From Cladochytrium replicatum (lineage: Eukaryota; Chytridiomycota; Chytridiomycetes; Cladochytriales; Cladochytriaceae): a DNA stretch of 64,000 bases. Positions 1-12,844 of this stretch are shown in pieces. Location: the NCBI GenBank assembly GCA_025526935.1, contig JAHLKD010000057.1, positions 124,001-188,000 on the forward strand. The letters run 5' to 3'. The number at the start of each line of letters is the position of its first letter. Position 1 is the stretch's first letter. Position numbers and translations under genes: made by a program. The notes beneath the pieces are model-generated. The model did no database searches and was not told where the DNA came from. It worked only from the letters and a program-made list of their open reading frames with translations.

Positions 1-429
1 CTACGATTCCCACGATGCCTGGCCCTTTCCTGCCTAACAGCCCCGCCTCGGTACAGAACGAGTCTTTGTTCTTGATTTATTATTGGCGTGGAAGAAAGGA
101 TTATTTGTGGTTCTGGATCGACTCGGATGGAAATGTGGTGAAGAGCGAATGGCATAGTGATTTTGAATGATGATCTGCGATGTAAAATATGGACATAAGG
201 AAACTTTGGTGGCGGTAATCATTGCTGAAAATTAACAAAAAATGATGCTTGTTATGGACATATACGCCGGTTCTATTTAAGCGATAAAGAGCTGAACATC
301 ATAAGCCTATTTGAGCACATGGAGATCTCAACTCTTCGGGTGGTCAGGCCGTTTTTTTGAATCTTTGCTCACTGCACTCTTGGTGAGACGCTCACATCTG
401 CCACCTCGTGACCACGCGTTTCCGCCAAA
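1..429. other. Intergenic, no gene seen
   Basis: No open frame here has family character or a usable ATG start followed by splice sites. The last 100 bases before the P450 start are presumably its promoter and 5' leader, but no specific element can be named. Confidence 0.5.
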
Positions 430-2127
430 ATGGAACCGCTAGCTGTCACTGGATTCGTCTCCGTTATCACGTTGCTAGCTCTGGCGCTTCTCTTTGATCC
501 AATGAGATTTAAGAAGTCTAAGGACGGGCGTGCCCTCCACCTCCCTCCTACGATTCCATGGATTTACGTTTTGCCACGGATCGGCAACATCCGAAAGCTG
601 TTGTTAGAAATTGAAAAGCGCTATGGACGCCTTGTTTGTGTGCATGTAATCGTATTAAGCGTTTATCTATCAATTGTGGCTCTGATAGAATCTGTAAGGT
701 CCCTTTCCGCGGAACAGCAGTGGTTTGCATCGGGCAAGAGGCGGCTCATTGGTTTCACAACGTTCCAGCAAAAGAACTCAATGATCTGGGAGTATTGCTC
801 GGAGAATGGACACCGGAGTTCCCCGATAAGCTTCCAACTTCAAGCAACGGACTGAAGCTTATCGCCCGTTGCCTCAGCAATCAGTTTTATCAGGACATTT
901 TGACATCTCTTAGAGGCTTACTGCGCGACCGAGTCGTGATCTGGGCAAAGGACGGTGAAAATGGAAAGTCTTATGACGCATTTGAGCAAGCTCATAGCTT
1001 GATCCTTGATGTTAACACAAAGGTAACTACTTGAACGCACAAAGATTTGCAATCTAACCGAGAAAACTGCTCCTGAAGGTGATGTTTGGGGACGATTGGG
1101 ACGAGAAAAATTTGGCTGCATTCAAGCAGGTTTGATACTAAGCAGATTAAAAGAGCTCAAACTGACACGTTAACCACTAGGCCTTCCTCATTTCCGATCC
1201 TGCCACATGGTTTACGAATCCTGTTTACTTGCTATTTCCCTTTCTTGGACGTAGAGTTCGCAAGGAAGCTGGAAAGATTCTGGTGAATTCTGCAATCTGC
1301 CAAGCCAAAAAGCATCAAGAACAGGGGATCAAGCCGGACCAATGTTCACTGGACTTTTATCTGAGCGAGTTTCCACAGTCTCCTAGCATTGCTGCACAAC
1401 AGACCTGGGGACTCGAGCTTGCAAGCTTCATCACGACTGCCTCCGCCTCATCATGGTTTCTGTATCACATCGCTTCCGATCCAAAACTTCAGGAACGTGT
1501 TCGTGAAGATCTTCGTTCAGCGGTGCCTTATGGCGAGGAACTGACTTTGGACCATCTGTCGAAAATGCGTTTCATCGACTCCCTTATAAGGGAAGTCATT
1601 CGTACTCACCTGCACGGCCTCAATGCCCGCGCAGCGCTCACGGACCTGCAATATGAGGGCTTTGACATTCTGAAGGGAATGACGGTAGTATGTCCGCATG
1701 CTCCGATGCATTACAGTGACTGCTTTAAGGACCCGTTCGAGTTCAAACCGGACCGTTTTCTGTCAGAGACCAATGAATTTGATACGAGCGACCTCACGCG
1801 CACCTGTGTGTACCTAGGATTCGGCGCTGGACGTCATGTAAGGCCATTAAAAAGCCCCTGCTCTTCAGTATAGTCTAAATTGGTACAGCCTTGCCTTGGA
1901 ATGCGCCTTGCTGTGTCGGAACTTAAAATCCTGGCATACGAACTGCTCACTTCCTACGACCTGAAGTTGGCCAACAAGCCTATTCTTCCAATGATTAATG
2001 GATTGGGCTTCGAGCAACCAAAGGTAGGTTCCGACCCTCTTTAAACACTCTCCTTTATCTCATTTTGGACGGCCTTAAGAACTCCATCCGCTTCCTGGTG
2101 TCTCGCCGCACATGTGAAGCAACTTAA
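430..2127 (+). CDS. Cytochrome P450 (six exons)
   Basis: A haem-thiolate monooxygenase, or a P450-fold enzyme of unknown substrate. The model is exons 430-645, 699-1022, 1079-1129, 1181-1837, 1889-2023 and 2080-2127, giving 476 aa. The N-terminus has a short hydrophobic anchor (residues about 5-22) followed by a basic/proline hinge, so the protein is expected in the ER membrane. The helix-K ExxR motif reads EVIR, the PERF motif is PDRF, and the haem loop is FGAGRH plus PCLGMRLA once the fifth intron is removed; the Cys ligand is near residue 418. The I-helix (near 1410-1470) reads SFITTASASSW and lacks the usual acid before the TT pair. This makes ordinary O2 activation uncertain. The last exon is short and its acceptor is the least certain. 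The substrate cannot be predicted. Confidence 0.85.
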
Positions 2128-2278
2128 TGAGTCTCTTTCAAAAGTACCGCCCGCATTCTTACTATTTACTCATCATTGCTTCCGACCATATCATTCAATT
2201 GTGTTGTGTCAAGGGGACGCTGTTGGATAGTTCCATATTAATGGTTTAGCTCGGCATATTATATTGATTCAGAGAGCG

Positions 2279-4248
2279 TTAATCAATGTTGACAGTGTTA
2301 GATAGAGCCTTCATTTTCTTTCCCTCGAATAGGAATTCTTTCACATTTTGCATGGTCACATCGGCGATTGCAGTTAAAGCTTCCTCAGTCAGGAAAGCCT
2401 GCCAGGATCGCAATGCGTTTCAAATAAGATTCATAAGACGCCAATTGCACTTACCTGATGACTGGTTACAACAACGTTTTGGAAACTGAGCAATCTCGCA
2501 AGGATGTCATCGCACAGTAGCTCTCCTGATTTATCCTCGAAGAAGTAGGCTGGGAACAGGTTATTGAATATTATTTCTCAAAATGTCTTTTTTTTCAATC
2601 TCACTTTGCTCGTCTTCGTAGACATCCAATCCGGCACCGCCGATATGACCAGTCTTCAGCGCATCAATAAGATCCACAGTCTTGATCAATCCACCTCGAC
2701 TTGTGTTGATGATAATCGCTCCTTTTGGCATCAAAGCAATTGAATCTTTGTTGATCATATGCTTGTTTGCCAAAAGTGGACAATGAATCGAAAGGATGTT
2801 GGAGGCGCGCAGAAGATCGTCCATGTTTTCAACGTAGCGGACGTTCGGGTTTGCAACCAACTCGGGATTGGGGTGCATATCGTAGCATACTATGTTGCAG
2901 CCGAATCCTAGCATAATTTGAATGAAGCAGCATCCGATCTACACACACGATCAGCATTGCAAAACCATTTGTGAACGGTAAACCTCACACCTTTCCTGTT
3001 CCAATTACGCCCACAGTTTTTCCGTGAATATCAAACCCAACTAGATGATTCAATGAGAAGTTTCCTGTCCGCACTCGGTTGTATGCCAAATGAATCTTTC
3101 TGTTGATGACCAAAAGTAATGCAGCACAATGTTCGGCGACCGCGTACGGAGAATACTTATTGCCCTTCGATTAGCATACCTCAAAAGAGAAATTTAAAGT
3201 ACAATTACCGCAGGAACTCTCGCAGTAGAAATCCCAAAGTCTTTGCACGCACTGAGATCACAGTTATTGAAGCCAGCACATCTCAAAGCAACCATCTCCA
3301 CATTTTTCACGCGGAGCTCCCTCAAAACTTCCGAGCCTGCGTTGTCGTTAACAAAAATACAAACAATCTGAAAGACTCGGGGTCAGTCAATGTTTCTCTT
3401 TAAAGGGTTCTATGTACTTTCGCTCCATTCGCATAGTGAACTGTGTCGAGACTCAGCTTTGCATCGATATACTTCACGCGCACTGGCTTTTTAGAGCCAG
3501 ACTCACGGTTCAGCGCTTGCAGAGCCGCTTCGAAGAAGTGTCGCTCATAGGGTTTGTGGTCATACAGAACCATAGTGGTGACCGATTCATCGGTAACATC
3601 ATTCCCACCTCCGGTGTCTTGCAATGCTGATAGTTTTGCAGAAAAATCGCGGAGCTCTTTGGTAAGGTATCTTGAGATAGACATGCCGATCGACGCATTC
3701 TCGCTGACGATTTTATCGAATGATTGTTGATCAATTCTGAAGCACGCTGCCTGGTTATCCGAAGTAACTGTGATCGTCACATCCAACACAGATCGATCGA
3801 GCTGATTAGGTCATTAGAAAGGCAGAAGAAAAGTCGACGACTTCCTCACCAGAGCGGCCACACCGATAATATCGCCCCTTCTCAACAACATCAACTGCTT
3901 TCCGTTTTTGGTGACTTCCGCGGTTCCCTCAGAAATAATGTAGCAGTACTTTGGGGGATCTCCCTCTTTGCCTAATAGTGAGCCTTTGACGTGGAGACTC
4001 TCCTCCATGGTGGCCGCGAAGAGCGAGGCTGCAGCATCGGGGAGGTCCTGAAACATTGACATAGATTTTAACAGCACGATTCGCTTGTCAGAGGGATCTA
4101 CACGCTTCCCTTGGACGGTATTCCCCCCAGCGGTCGTTGAAGCTTTTTCGAAGAGCTTTAGACATTTGCACCAAGAATTTTTACTACGTACCGCATGCAC
4201 CCATTCCTTTGATTCTACAGAGTTAATAAGTATTGTTTGCCTAGCCAT
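2279..4248 (-). CDS. cNMP-binding-like domain fused to D-lactate dehydrogenase
   Basis: The seven-exon model (4248-3850, 3801-3418, 3367-3209, 3155-2991, 2938-2605, 2549-2455, 2398-2279) gives 551 aa. An in-frame ATG at 4293 would add 15 residues. Residues about 55-190 resemble a cyclic-nucleotide-binding beta-roll, including [13 protein letters not shown] and a GDIIGVAAL segment. The phosphate-binding cassette lacks the usual Glu and Arg, so ligand binding is doubtful. Residues about 210-551 are a complete NAD-dependent D-lactate dehydrogenase. They show GTGKIG for NAD, Asp after the second beta-strand (CYDMHPN), Arg in NTSRGG, Glu in DVYEDE and the catalytic His in TSHQAF. Exon 2 crosses the domain junction without an intron, so the fusion is not an artefact of joining two genes. 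The enzyme would interconvert pyruvate and D-lactate. The gene is divergent from the SNX gene, with starts 69 bp (or 25 bp) apart. Confidence 0.88.
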
Positions 4249-4317
4249 GATTGGCTGCCTGTGCCCCGTTCCCACGCGCTGGCTTCCAGCCACACCTGGA
4301 CCTGAGGACCCTCAACT

Positions 4318-7300
4318 ATGTACATTCCGGCCGATCCTTCGCCAGCGTACAAGCCGTGGACATGGTTGGATGTAGCGAAACACTCGCTCAACTTTCTCGG
4401 GCTGTCGTGGCAGCTGTTTGTCCTTGTTTGGGTTACCATCTTTGAGCAGCAAAGGAGATTGTTCATCCCCTTTGTACTCCTTGTTGTCGGATATAACTCG
4501 TACTGGATCGTGCGGTTTCTCGTTCAATTAGTCTACGTTATTGTTGCGTGCGTTGTGGTCTATGCTTGGTATAATTGGTTTTTCCGTCTCGCCCCAAGAT
4601 CTTCTGGGCGATACCAAGCGTTAACAGCGCTTCGACGTCTCGTCGCTGCACAGCCGACCACTAATAATAGCCTCACGTTTGTTCACTCTCGAACGCCATC
4701 TCCAGAGAGATCAATTTCTCCTGACTCAAGGAGCTTTCGCGAACCGGAAGAGACGGTTTGGTGGGCATCGAATAATGTTCTCCGGCCACCGCCATTCTCT
4801 CAACCGCAAGCGTGGAAAGAATGGCAGAAGCGGAGGGAAAAGGAAGCGGTCATGACTGGGTACGGTGAACCTCCAGGATTGAGGATCGAGTCTGCAAAGC
4901 TGAACCAGTTGGTAGAAATGCTCATCAACTACGTCGTCAGAGACTTTGTCGATTCGTGGTATCGGAATTATGTTTCGCGAGAACTGGCTGTGTCTCTGCA
5001 GATTCACGCTCTGCTGCGACATATCACGAATCATCTTGTTGAGGATGTTACAAAGAAGGATTTCGTCTCGTTCATCGTCAATCGTGTTCTGCCTCTATTC
5101 AAACAGCACATCCATGAATGTCGGAAAGCTGAGCGCACACTCAAATCAATCAAAGCATATCGAGCAGTCTACCTTGACCCCAACATGCGTTTGGAGAAAG
5201 ATGATACCGTCGAATCGTATGTTGCGAGATGCTATCGTGATGGCTATGTACACGATGCCATTACTGAGAAACCAGTACCTACTCTTTCGTTTGAGCTTAA
5301 ATACCTGCGAAAATTGATCGGAGTTATGATGAAGCATTTTTGCCCTGAACGTGAAATGAATAGTTCTCTTGTTCGCATATTTGTTCGAGAGGTTTTGGTC
5401 AGTAGGATTGTTCAGCCTTCGCTGGATTATCTATCCGATCCCGACTATTGGAACCAGATGATTAACAGAATGGTAGTTGGGAAGAAGTCTCATCTCAAAA
5501 TCTTACTAATACCTCCATAGGCGGACTTTCTTTCTGCTGGTGAAAGGTAAGAACAATAACTTAGTTTTACGCTCTGAAACCCTGAATATCTTCGTCAGCA
5601 ATTTGGTAAACAAGATCCAACAAGCGCTGGAAGATCAACAATGGAATGGTGTTAGATATGACGATGGTGACCAAGGCGAAGCAGGTGGTGGTGACTGGAT
5701 CACTGCTGATTTGATGGAGTCCAAGAAGATTGCGGACCGATTTGTCCGTTATACGAGACAAGTTAACAACCTGGAAGAATCATACGCTCTCCATGCCAAA
5801 GTCACCGACGATATTCATGAGATCCGATCAATCATTGGTAAGGCATCCGCGTCCTCGTTTCTTAAAGACTCTAACGATATGCAATCAGGGGGCATGGCAG
5901 CGGACGAATACGTCCAAGGCAGGAAGGTTCAGGACTTTAAAGTTCACCTGAAACGACTTCATACTGCACGGAAGCGGTTAGATGCACGCATCATTGATCT
6001 AGGTGGTTACTTGGAGAAGGTTAGCTGAATTTGTATTTTTGGAATTACTGCTAATTTGTACGAAAGCCTACAAAAGATTCGCGTGCCATGGACGACTTAA
6101 ACGGGCCGCCCTTGCGCAATGTATTGGAATCCGAAGACGACAGTCTGTTTCACGTTTTTATGGCTTGGATCCGCAATCGCGACCGCGATCGTTTTCTCCT
6201 CTTTTGGATCCGTGTGAATCAAGTACTAATAACGGCAGCCCCGGTTATCGACGAGAAAATGCGAACGATTTCGCCTACCGGTCAAGACGGTGGTGACTCC
6301 AAGAGCCCCTCCCCAACAAAAACGTCATTTCAGCAGCGTGGCCCTCCAAGAACTATTCGAACAAATTCTCAACCTGGCATCTCCGAAATCACTTCACCAA
6401 TATCTGTTGTTGATGCAAAGACTGTTGAAAGAGAGCAAATTGAGAAATGGCGATCCCTTGCGGACCTTATCATTGATCTACACCGAACGTTCTTGGCCCG
6501 TGGTGCCATGTATCGAATCGACGTTGCTAGTCCCGCGATTGGTCGTGAAGTTGACAAACTCATCACATCAATCGATTCATATGTAACGGAGTCGAATCGG
6601 AACGTTGCACTCCTGGACTTAATGGGGAAGCCATTCGCACCAAACTCGAAAGATCAAGATTTCCAGTCCTTTCAGCAAGATGTTCAACTGGTTGTGCGTC
6701 ACTTGATGGATATTCAGGATCAGGTTTTCGCAGTACTGAAATCAGAGGACTACCCAATGTTTCTACAGAGTACAGATTATCTGAAATACACAGCTCAGGT
6801 TTCACCTGGTGCGCAGATGCTCTCACCAACGAAGATCAAAACAGGGGAACGGATTATGCGTGCTATCTCCCCTATACCGACGGACGGCACCGGCAGAGAC
6901 GAAAAAGGCACCCCTGCAGTACTGAAAGGAAAGCATTCTTGGAGTGGCAGCTCGCCTTCGCTTCTTCAAACGGCCACCCCAAACTTATCCCAACGGCCAC
7001 CGCTTCCAGGTGATGGTCGTCTCGTGGGGAACGAAATTGAAGAAGAAAACCAACCAGATTCTATCGCACGCAGTAAGAGCACCCCAGGAACCGCTTTATC
7101 AGCCGACGATTTGATAGCAATTAGCTCGAAAAAATCATCGAAGAAGGGTGAGCGAGGTACGCCAACAACTGCTGCTAAGACTGCGAATTTCTTGAAGCGC
7201 ACTTCGCGGAACGTCTTTTTCCCTATCTACAGAACACCATCTGCAGAAGGTGATAAGTCAGAGTTTTCAGGGGTTCCTGGAGAATTGAATCCGGATAAGG

Positions 7301-10300
7301 CAACCACCACGCTCTCTTTTGACTCCCTGAATGCAGAAGCTGGATTAGGTGCATCGAAGAGCATGCGAAATGTGAAGACCAGAGCGTACCGGAGCTCGGA
7401 AGAGCTTCGTGCTTCCAGCGCACCGTCGTTGCTTGATCAAGAACCGCAGACGGCGAAGCAGAACCGAGGCATATTGGCCAATTCTGGACTGGAGAAATTG
7501 GACCTCAAACAGACAGATCTCACCAACTCGGGATTACAACCTTTGTCACCAAAGCGACGAACCATTGGGGACTCACGGGAGGCTCGTAAGACTGTAACTG
7601 CAGCCACTGACCCAAGCATATTTGGCCATGGTAGTGAAAGAAACTCAACCGTTCAAGCTTTGGTGTCTCAAGAGAGCTCAGCGGAAGTTCCGGTCGGAGG
7701 AGAATTATTCCTAGAAAGCGAACCTCCCAAAGTTCGACGTTCAGAAACACGCTGGAGCACTGGAAGTGGAAAAAAGAAGTCTGACGAGGAAGAATCGACC
7801 TGGACAAGTTTTCTTGGCAAGTCAACAAAGTCCCGGAGAAAGAACACTAAGCGTATTTCCTACGAAGGACGACGTGAGTCGAGTGTCGCTGCAGATGGAG
7901 TTTCCGATTCAGATGATGAAACTAAAGAAGCCAACACCATCTCAGTGTCCCCTACCAAGTTAAAGTTCATTCCTGATATGTTCAAGAAGGCGAAAGGACG
8001 AGGGCGTGAACTGGAAGGAAACAGTGATGCAGAAGCTGATCCTGAAAACGACGCACCCAGAGGAGTACGAATGCCATTCAGGTTCTCCAAACGGACATCC
8101 GGCGATGAGCTGGAGAACGATGGAAATGCTGAAGCCGGGGAGAATTCAAAGATTCATCTTAATTTTCTGAAAAAGAGGAATCGCTCACCAGTGAAGCGCA
8201 GCGATAGCATCAAGGAGGCACACCAAGACACTGCCGCTGCAGCAGAACAGTTGTCAAGCGAGGACGAAGATGAGGGAATGAATTCCAATAGTCGAAGTAC
8301 AATTCCTGATGAGCAGGGAAGAAACGATGGCGATGAGAACAACACGGGGATCCGGAGCTTCAAGAAGCGCACTCCGATCTTGAAAGCTAACACGGTCAGC
8401 CAGATTGGGAAATCTGCGAGTGAGGGAATACGAGCCGGATCGAAGTTGGTAAAGGACAAGCTTTTACTTCGAAAATCGGTCGAGTCTTCGGTCCCTGCTG
8501 AGAATACCCTGCGTCTATCGATGGATCGCCCGCCCTCGCCGGTTAAGGAATCGCTTTCTCCAACAGATCGATCCCCCAAGCAGTCATTCGACAATGATGA
8601 AAGAAGTTCGACACCAACGCCGTTCCGCAGGAGGCGATCAATCACGTCTCGATTCAACTCGTCAGAGAGTGGATCGCTCAGGGGCAACCCATTGCTCAAT
8701 GCTAATCTTGGTGTGTTTACATTCAACAAACGTGCCGCACTTCGGCGAAACTTGCGCAAGATGAGTCAGGAAGGATCAGGTGTGCGATCTTCATCACTCC
8801 AAGCACGTTCGCGGAGCAGATCAAGGGCTCCTAGCGTACTAGTGGGAGAAAAGGAGCAGCTTAATGCGAGGATTGGTAGCGTGGAAGACAGAGGAAACGT
8901 GCAAGACGACGAGTATGGATTGGAGGGCAATTTGAATCGCTTGGTGGACTCAGACGAGGACACAAGCATGTCTTCAGAGTCTGAGGACGGTCTTCTGAAC
9001 TTAGATTCAGAAAGCGAATCAAACGACGAAAACACAGCCGATGAGCTGATATTCACTCCTGCGGACGAAGTTAAGGTTTCAAGTGTGCCAAGAACAACAG
9101 TTGAGCAGCAGGAGGCCATTCCCTCTGGTTTTCGGGGAAACAATTCCGCTGTCAATCCGGATGCAGGGGTTCCTTTGACGATAAGAGTGGAGTTAGGAGT
9201 ATCTGAGAAGCAACTTGACAGAATCCCCAGTTATGCCAACCCAATCCCCAGCTATGCCAACCCCGATCCGGTTGTCTCGCGATCTTCTACTCCAGCTCCT
9301 GAAATTGGAATACCGGTCAAGTTTGAACCTCATTCCAATATCAGTGGGCTTCCAGAGATTCCGTTCCCTCTTTGGACACAATCAGTTTCAGATGTCACAA
9401 AAGAACTAGAAAGTCGCCGAGCTCAAGAAAGAAAACATATCAACCTTCTCCGTGTAGCCGAAACCTCGAATGGTGGTCCCCAAGCAGGTGAAGCGACTGA
9501 TCAAGCCAGTTCAATGTCTATTCAAGATCGAAAGGACTTGATTGTTGGTGTACAGGCGAGCATTGCTCGACTGGAAGCGCAAAAAGTGTCGATTATATCG
9601 GAAGTGTTGGATAACGTTCTGGCTCCAGTATGTCAGCTTGAGGATATGTGAATGCTTGACATTAAACACTCAATTCGTTCAGGAAAAGACCACGGTCAGT
9701 ATTCCCACCATTCAGGTTCTCGAGGAAGAGAGCGGAAAGGAATTTATTGTATACGAGGTGGAAGTCGTGAGGACTGCAAATGAGAACGCTTACTATGGGT
9801 TGGAAAGAGGATCTCTGACATGGACCGTTCGACGACGGTTTGGGGATTTTACTGCCTTACATCAGCAGCTCAGAACAAGATTTCCTTCCGTAAACCAGAT
9901 TGAGTTGCCGAACAAGGCCATCACAGATTTTTGGAAACTTAAAAAGGAGTTTGTGGAAAATCGTCGGACTACTTTTGAGAGATATTTGCAGGTGTGAGCT
10001 TGCCGCCATCGATATGGAGCTGATTGAGACTGATTTTTTATTTGACAGTCTTTGCTACGAATGCGAGATGTTGGGAAAGCAGTGGAATTTCGCAATTTCA
10101 TTTGCAATGACGAGCTGCGTCACCTCTTTGCTATCTATCGCCCAACTCAGCTTGGGGTAACCATTCAGCAAGGAGGATCTGTTTCACGGAAGATTGTCCG
10201 TGGCCTGCTCCAAATGGATGTGAACATGTTTCGGACGCCGAGCGGGCAACCCGTAGTTGCAGATGCTCCCCCAGAACCTGGGATTAGTGCTCCGCCTCTC

Positions 10301-11134
10301 CAACCTTCATCCACTTCAACCTTATCTGCCATTCCAAATCAGTTGTTCAATGCTTACGTTCCACCAATTCCTCAACCGGTACCAACGTCAGCAGCGTCTG
10401 CTACAGACGTTCTTTCGGACCTCCTGATGGAAATGTTCGAACTGCGAGAAAAGAACAACTGGCTTCGACGAAACACGATGGTTTTTGTTCTGCAACAAGT
10501 ATTTGGCGGAGCTGTTGAGCGGCGGATCAACGATACGCTCAAATGGTTTGTCGGAGAAGAAAATATGACGTACCTGATCACAACGGTGAAAGACACATTC
10601 TGGCCCGGAGGTGTGTGGTATACGTCAAAAAAGAAATCCGAACCAATTCCTCCTGTGAAAGTTGAGAGTCCGCCTATGCCCGCGAAAGATACTTTCCAAA
10701 CTCCGATGTCGGTTCGTACTGCGACAGCATCGGCCGCCTTCAATGCCGATCGACGACGAAGCAATAGCTCTCCAGAACGGCCATTGTTTCGAGGAGGCAG
10801 CACCTCTCCAACGAAAGACAAAACCATCTCGGACAGAAATGCACAACCTGGGAAGGATGCGCCAAGCAACAGCGGTCCGCGAACTTTGGAGCAACGCAAA
10901 AAGACTAGAGAGGAGGCACAAATGAAGTTGGCTAGTCTTCTCCCTGAAATACTCGGACAGCTGGTTGGGAGACAGAACGCACGCAGAGGGGCCAATCAAA
11001 TTGTTCAGCTGTTCCAAAATCGGCGCCTGAATCAGCAGCTGATATACTCGTTGTTCGACGAGGTTGCCTGTTTCTTGTACCCTGAGCTGGAGGAGCTAGT
11101 TTCCTCTCAGCGGACAGGACGAGGCACGCGATAG
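4318..11134 (+). CDS. Mdm1/SNX13-type sorting nexin: TM, PXA, RGS, PX, nexin C
   Basis: The six-exon model (4318-5472, 5521-5546, 5599-6019, 6067-9627, 9683-9991, 10049-11134) gives 2185 aa. Two hydrophobic stretches within residues 20-90 anchor it, presumably in the ER. A PXA domain follows (about 190-400), then an RGS-like domain (about 535-770), a very long Ser/Lys/Glu-rich disordered insert (about 770-1700), a PX domain for phosphoinositide binding (about 1725-1835, with RRRFGDFTALHQQL and the proline loop ELPNKAITDFWK) and a C-terminal nexin domain (about 1950-2170). In yeast Mdm1 and animal SNX13/14 this order tethers the ER to vacuole/lysosome or lipid droplets. The insert is encoded in one 3.5-kb exon and contains a tandem IPSYANP repeat at about 9220-9265. 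The family is clear; the exact function is inferred. Confidence 0.9.
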
Positions 11135-11324
11135 TGCGAAAGTGTTCCATTTCGTGAGCTGTAATATCCCGTCTAAAACATTTTCAATCTTGTGTATAAA
11201 TAAATAATTGGTCAGGTCAAAAACAGTGATTGCAGTTCAACTAATCCACAAAATCCTCTCCAAAAACTGACGGTTCCCTTTTGACGTCGCAATCGCGGCG
11301 TTTGTCCGCCGATATTCCTGATAA

Positions 11325-12844
11325 ATGGCTCAATACTGGGACGAAATGGCAGTTCCTTCGATTCCAGCCGCTTGGGACATCAACTATGTCTCAAAAGATG
11401 CTCTGGAATGGAAGCCCGTCACTTCAACGTTGAGCCAGTATTCGCAGTCGAATGATGTCGCGATTGGTGATTTCGCAAAATTTCGTCAGCATATGAAACG
11501 GATTGTAAAATCGTCCCGAACTGCAGCCAGTCCATCCGCTGGTTCGAGACAGAATGAAGACTTTATCGGCCTTGACCATACTGATGATCACACAACGAGA
11601 CTGGAGAGAAACTTTGTGCTGTCCACTATTCACAGCGCAGCCCATGTCTTGTCCCAAACGATCAACCTTCCGACTCAAACCAAGATGATGAGGACTTGGA
11701 TGATGAAGTGATGGAAATCGAACGAGGGGTATTCTTAATCCATGATCAGAGATCAATAAGGAATCATTCGCGGGCTGGATCCAGCAAATCTCAAATGCAA
11801 TATGATCTTGAAGGTGAAGGAAACGAGCAATCGGTTATGTCTATTTGCCAGTACCACTCAAGGCGGGAGCGACGGCTTTTGATATCTGAGCAAGTCACTT
11901 TAATTGAAGACGAGCAGAACCCAAACTTGATCATGGTGGAGGACTCGGAATGGGGAGAACAGGGAGATAGCACTGCTGTGGTATCAGATGGAAACCGGCA
12001 AAACATGCAGCAGCAACTGGAAAACGATCAGCACACGGGCGAGTATCCATATGCTGAGGAAAGGTTTTCTAGTGATAGCCATGAAAAATATGGTTGCTCA
12101 CACACTCGATTCCCCAGAATCAAGTCCTGATTTGCAGTTCGTTGAAGATGTTATAGCGCTACCTGGAATCGCCACCCAAGTGACGGGAAGTGATCGTCCG
12201 CTATCCGTTCATGATTCATCTCTTGAGCCTGAAGGCGAAATGCTGGCCCACCACGGTTATGGAAATGAGTCTGGCGAAGGGTATCAAAATCAGGAACTCA
12301 TGAATGCTCTTGTTCGCATTCAGGAGCTTGAGGCGACATTAGCCATTCGTGACGCCACCATTGAGCACCGTAATCGTACCGCACAAGATCGCTTGAAAGG
12401 AATGGAAGGAGCACTGGGCCATTTCCGGGATGAATGCAGTCGGCTTGAACAAGTCATTATCGACGCACAGAATGATAGGGATACATATTTAGATTTTGCC
12501 AGAGAGCTTCAGGCAGCGGCGGAGAAATCTGAGGATAATCTCCGACGGACGCTTCAAGAGTTGGCGATGTGCAAGGAGGAGCTGGATCACTGGAAACGAG
12601 TTGCACGGGATACGGAAGATCGAGCCTACGAGACTGCTGAAAAGGCGAGGACAATAAAAGAGAAGCTGGATAGGTAAAGTAGTTCATGGTTCATGGAAGT
12701 GTGTCTCAACGATTTTTTTGCTTTAGCACTCTGGGTATTAAAGAGCAAGCTTTTCAGCACTTTGTTTCATTTGTCGCCGGCGTCCGCGAAGCATCCACCG
12801 CCCTTGGGACCCTTATCCCTCCCCGAATTCACGAAACATCGTAA
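11325..12844 (+). CDS. Hypothetical coiled-coil protein
   Basis: Not recognised. The four-exon model (11325-11504, 11636-12071, 12118-12673, 12727-12844) gives 429 aa, with correct phase at every junction. The apparent frame changes are therefore explained by introns, not frameshifts. The N-terminal third is polar (MAQYWDEMAVP start) and the middle is acidic and low in complexity, with a DDEDLDDE run. Residues about 270-385 form a long heptad-rich coiled coil with many Glu, Lys and Arg residues. The last exon encodes an amphipathic tail ending in IPPRIHETS. The shape suits a scaffold or cytoskeletal adaptor, but no domain is identified. It lies about 190 bp downstream of the SNX gene on the same strand. 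Confidence 0.7.

Noticed and set aside
4085-4375. Plus-strand frame in the shared promoter region
   Set aside because: Shadow of the first exon of the cNMP/D-LDH gene, with no family character.
8154-8759. 201-codon minus-strand frame within the SNX gene
   Set aside because: Ser/Leu/Arg-rich shadow of the disordered insert on the coding strand.
11325-12844. Programmed frameshifting in the coiled-coil gene
   Set aside because: All frame changes are removed by GT-AG introns with matching phase.
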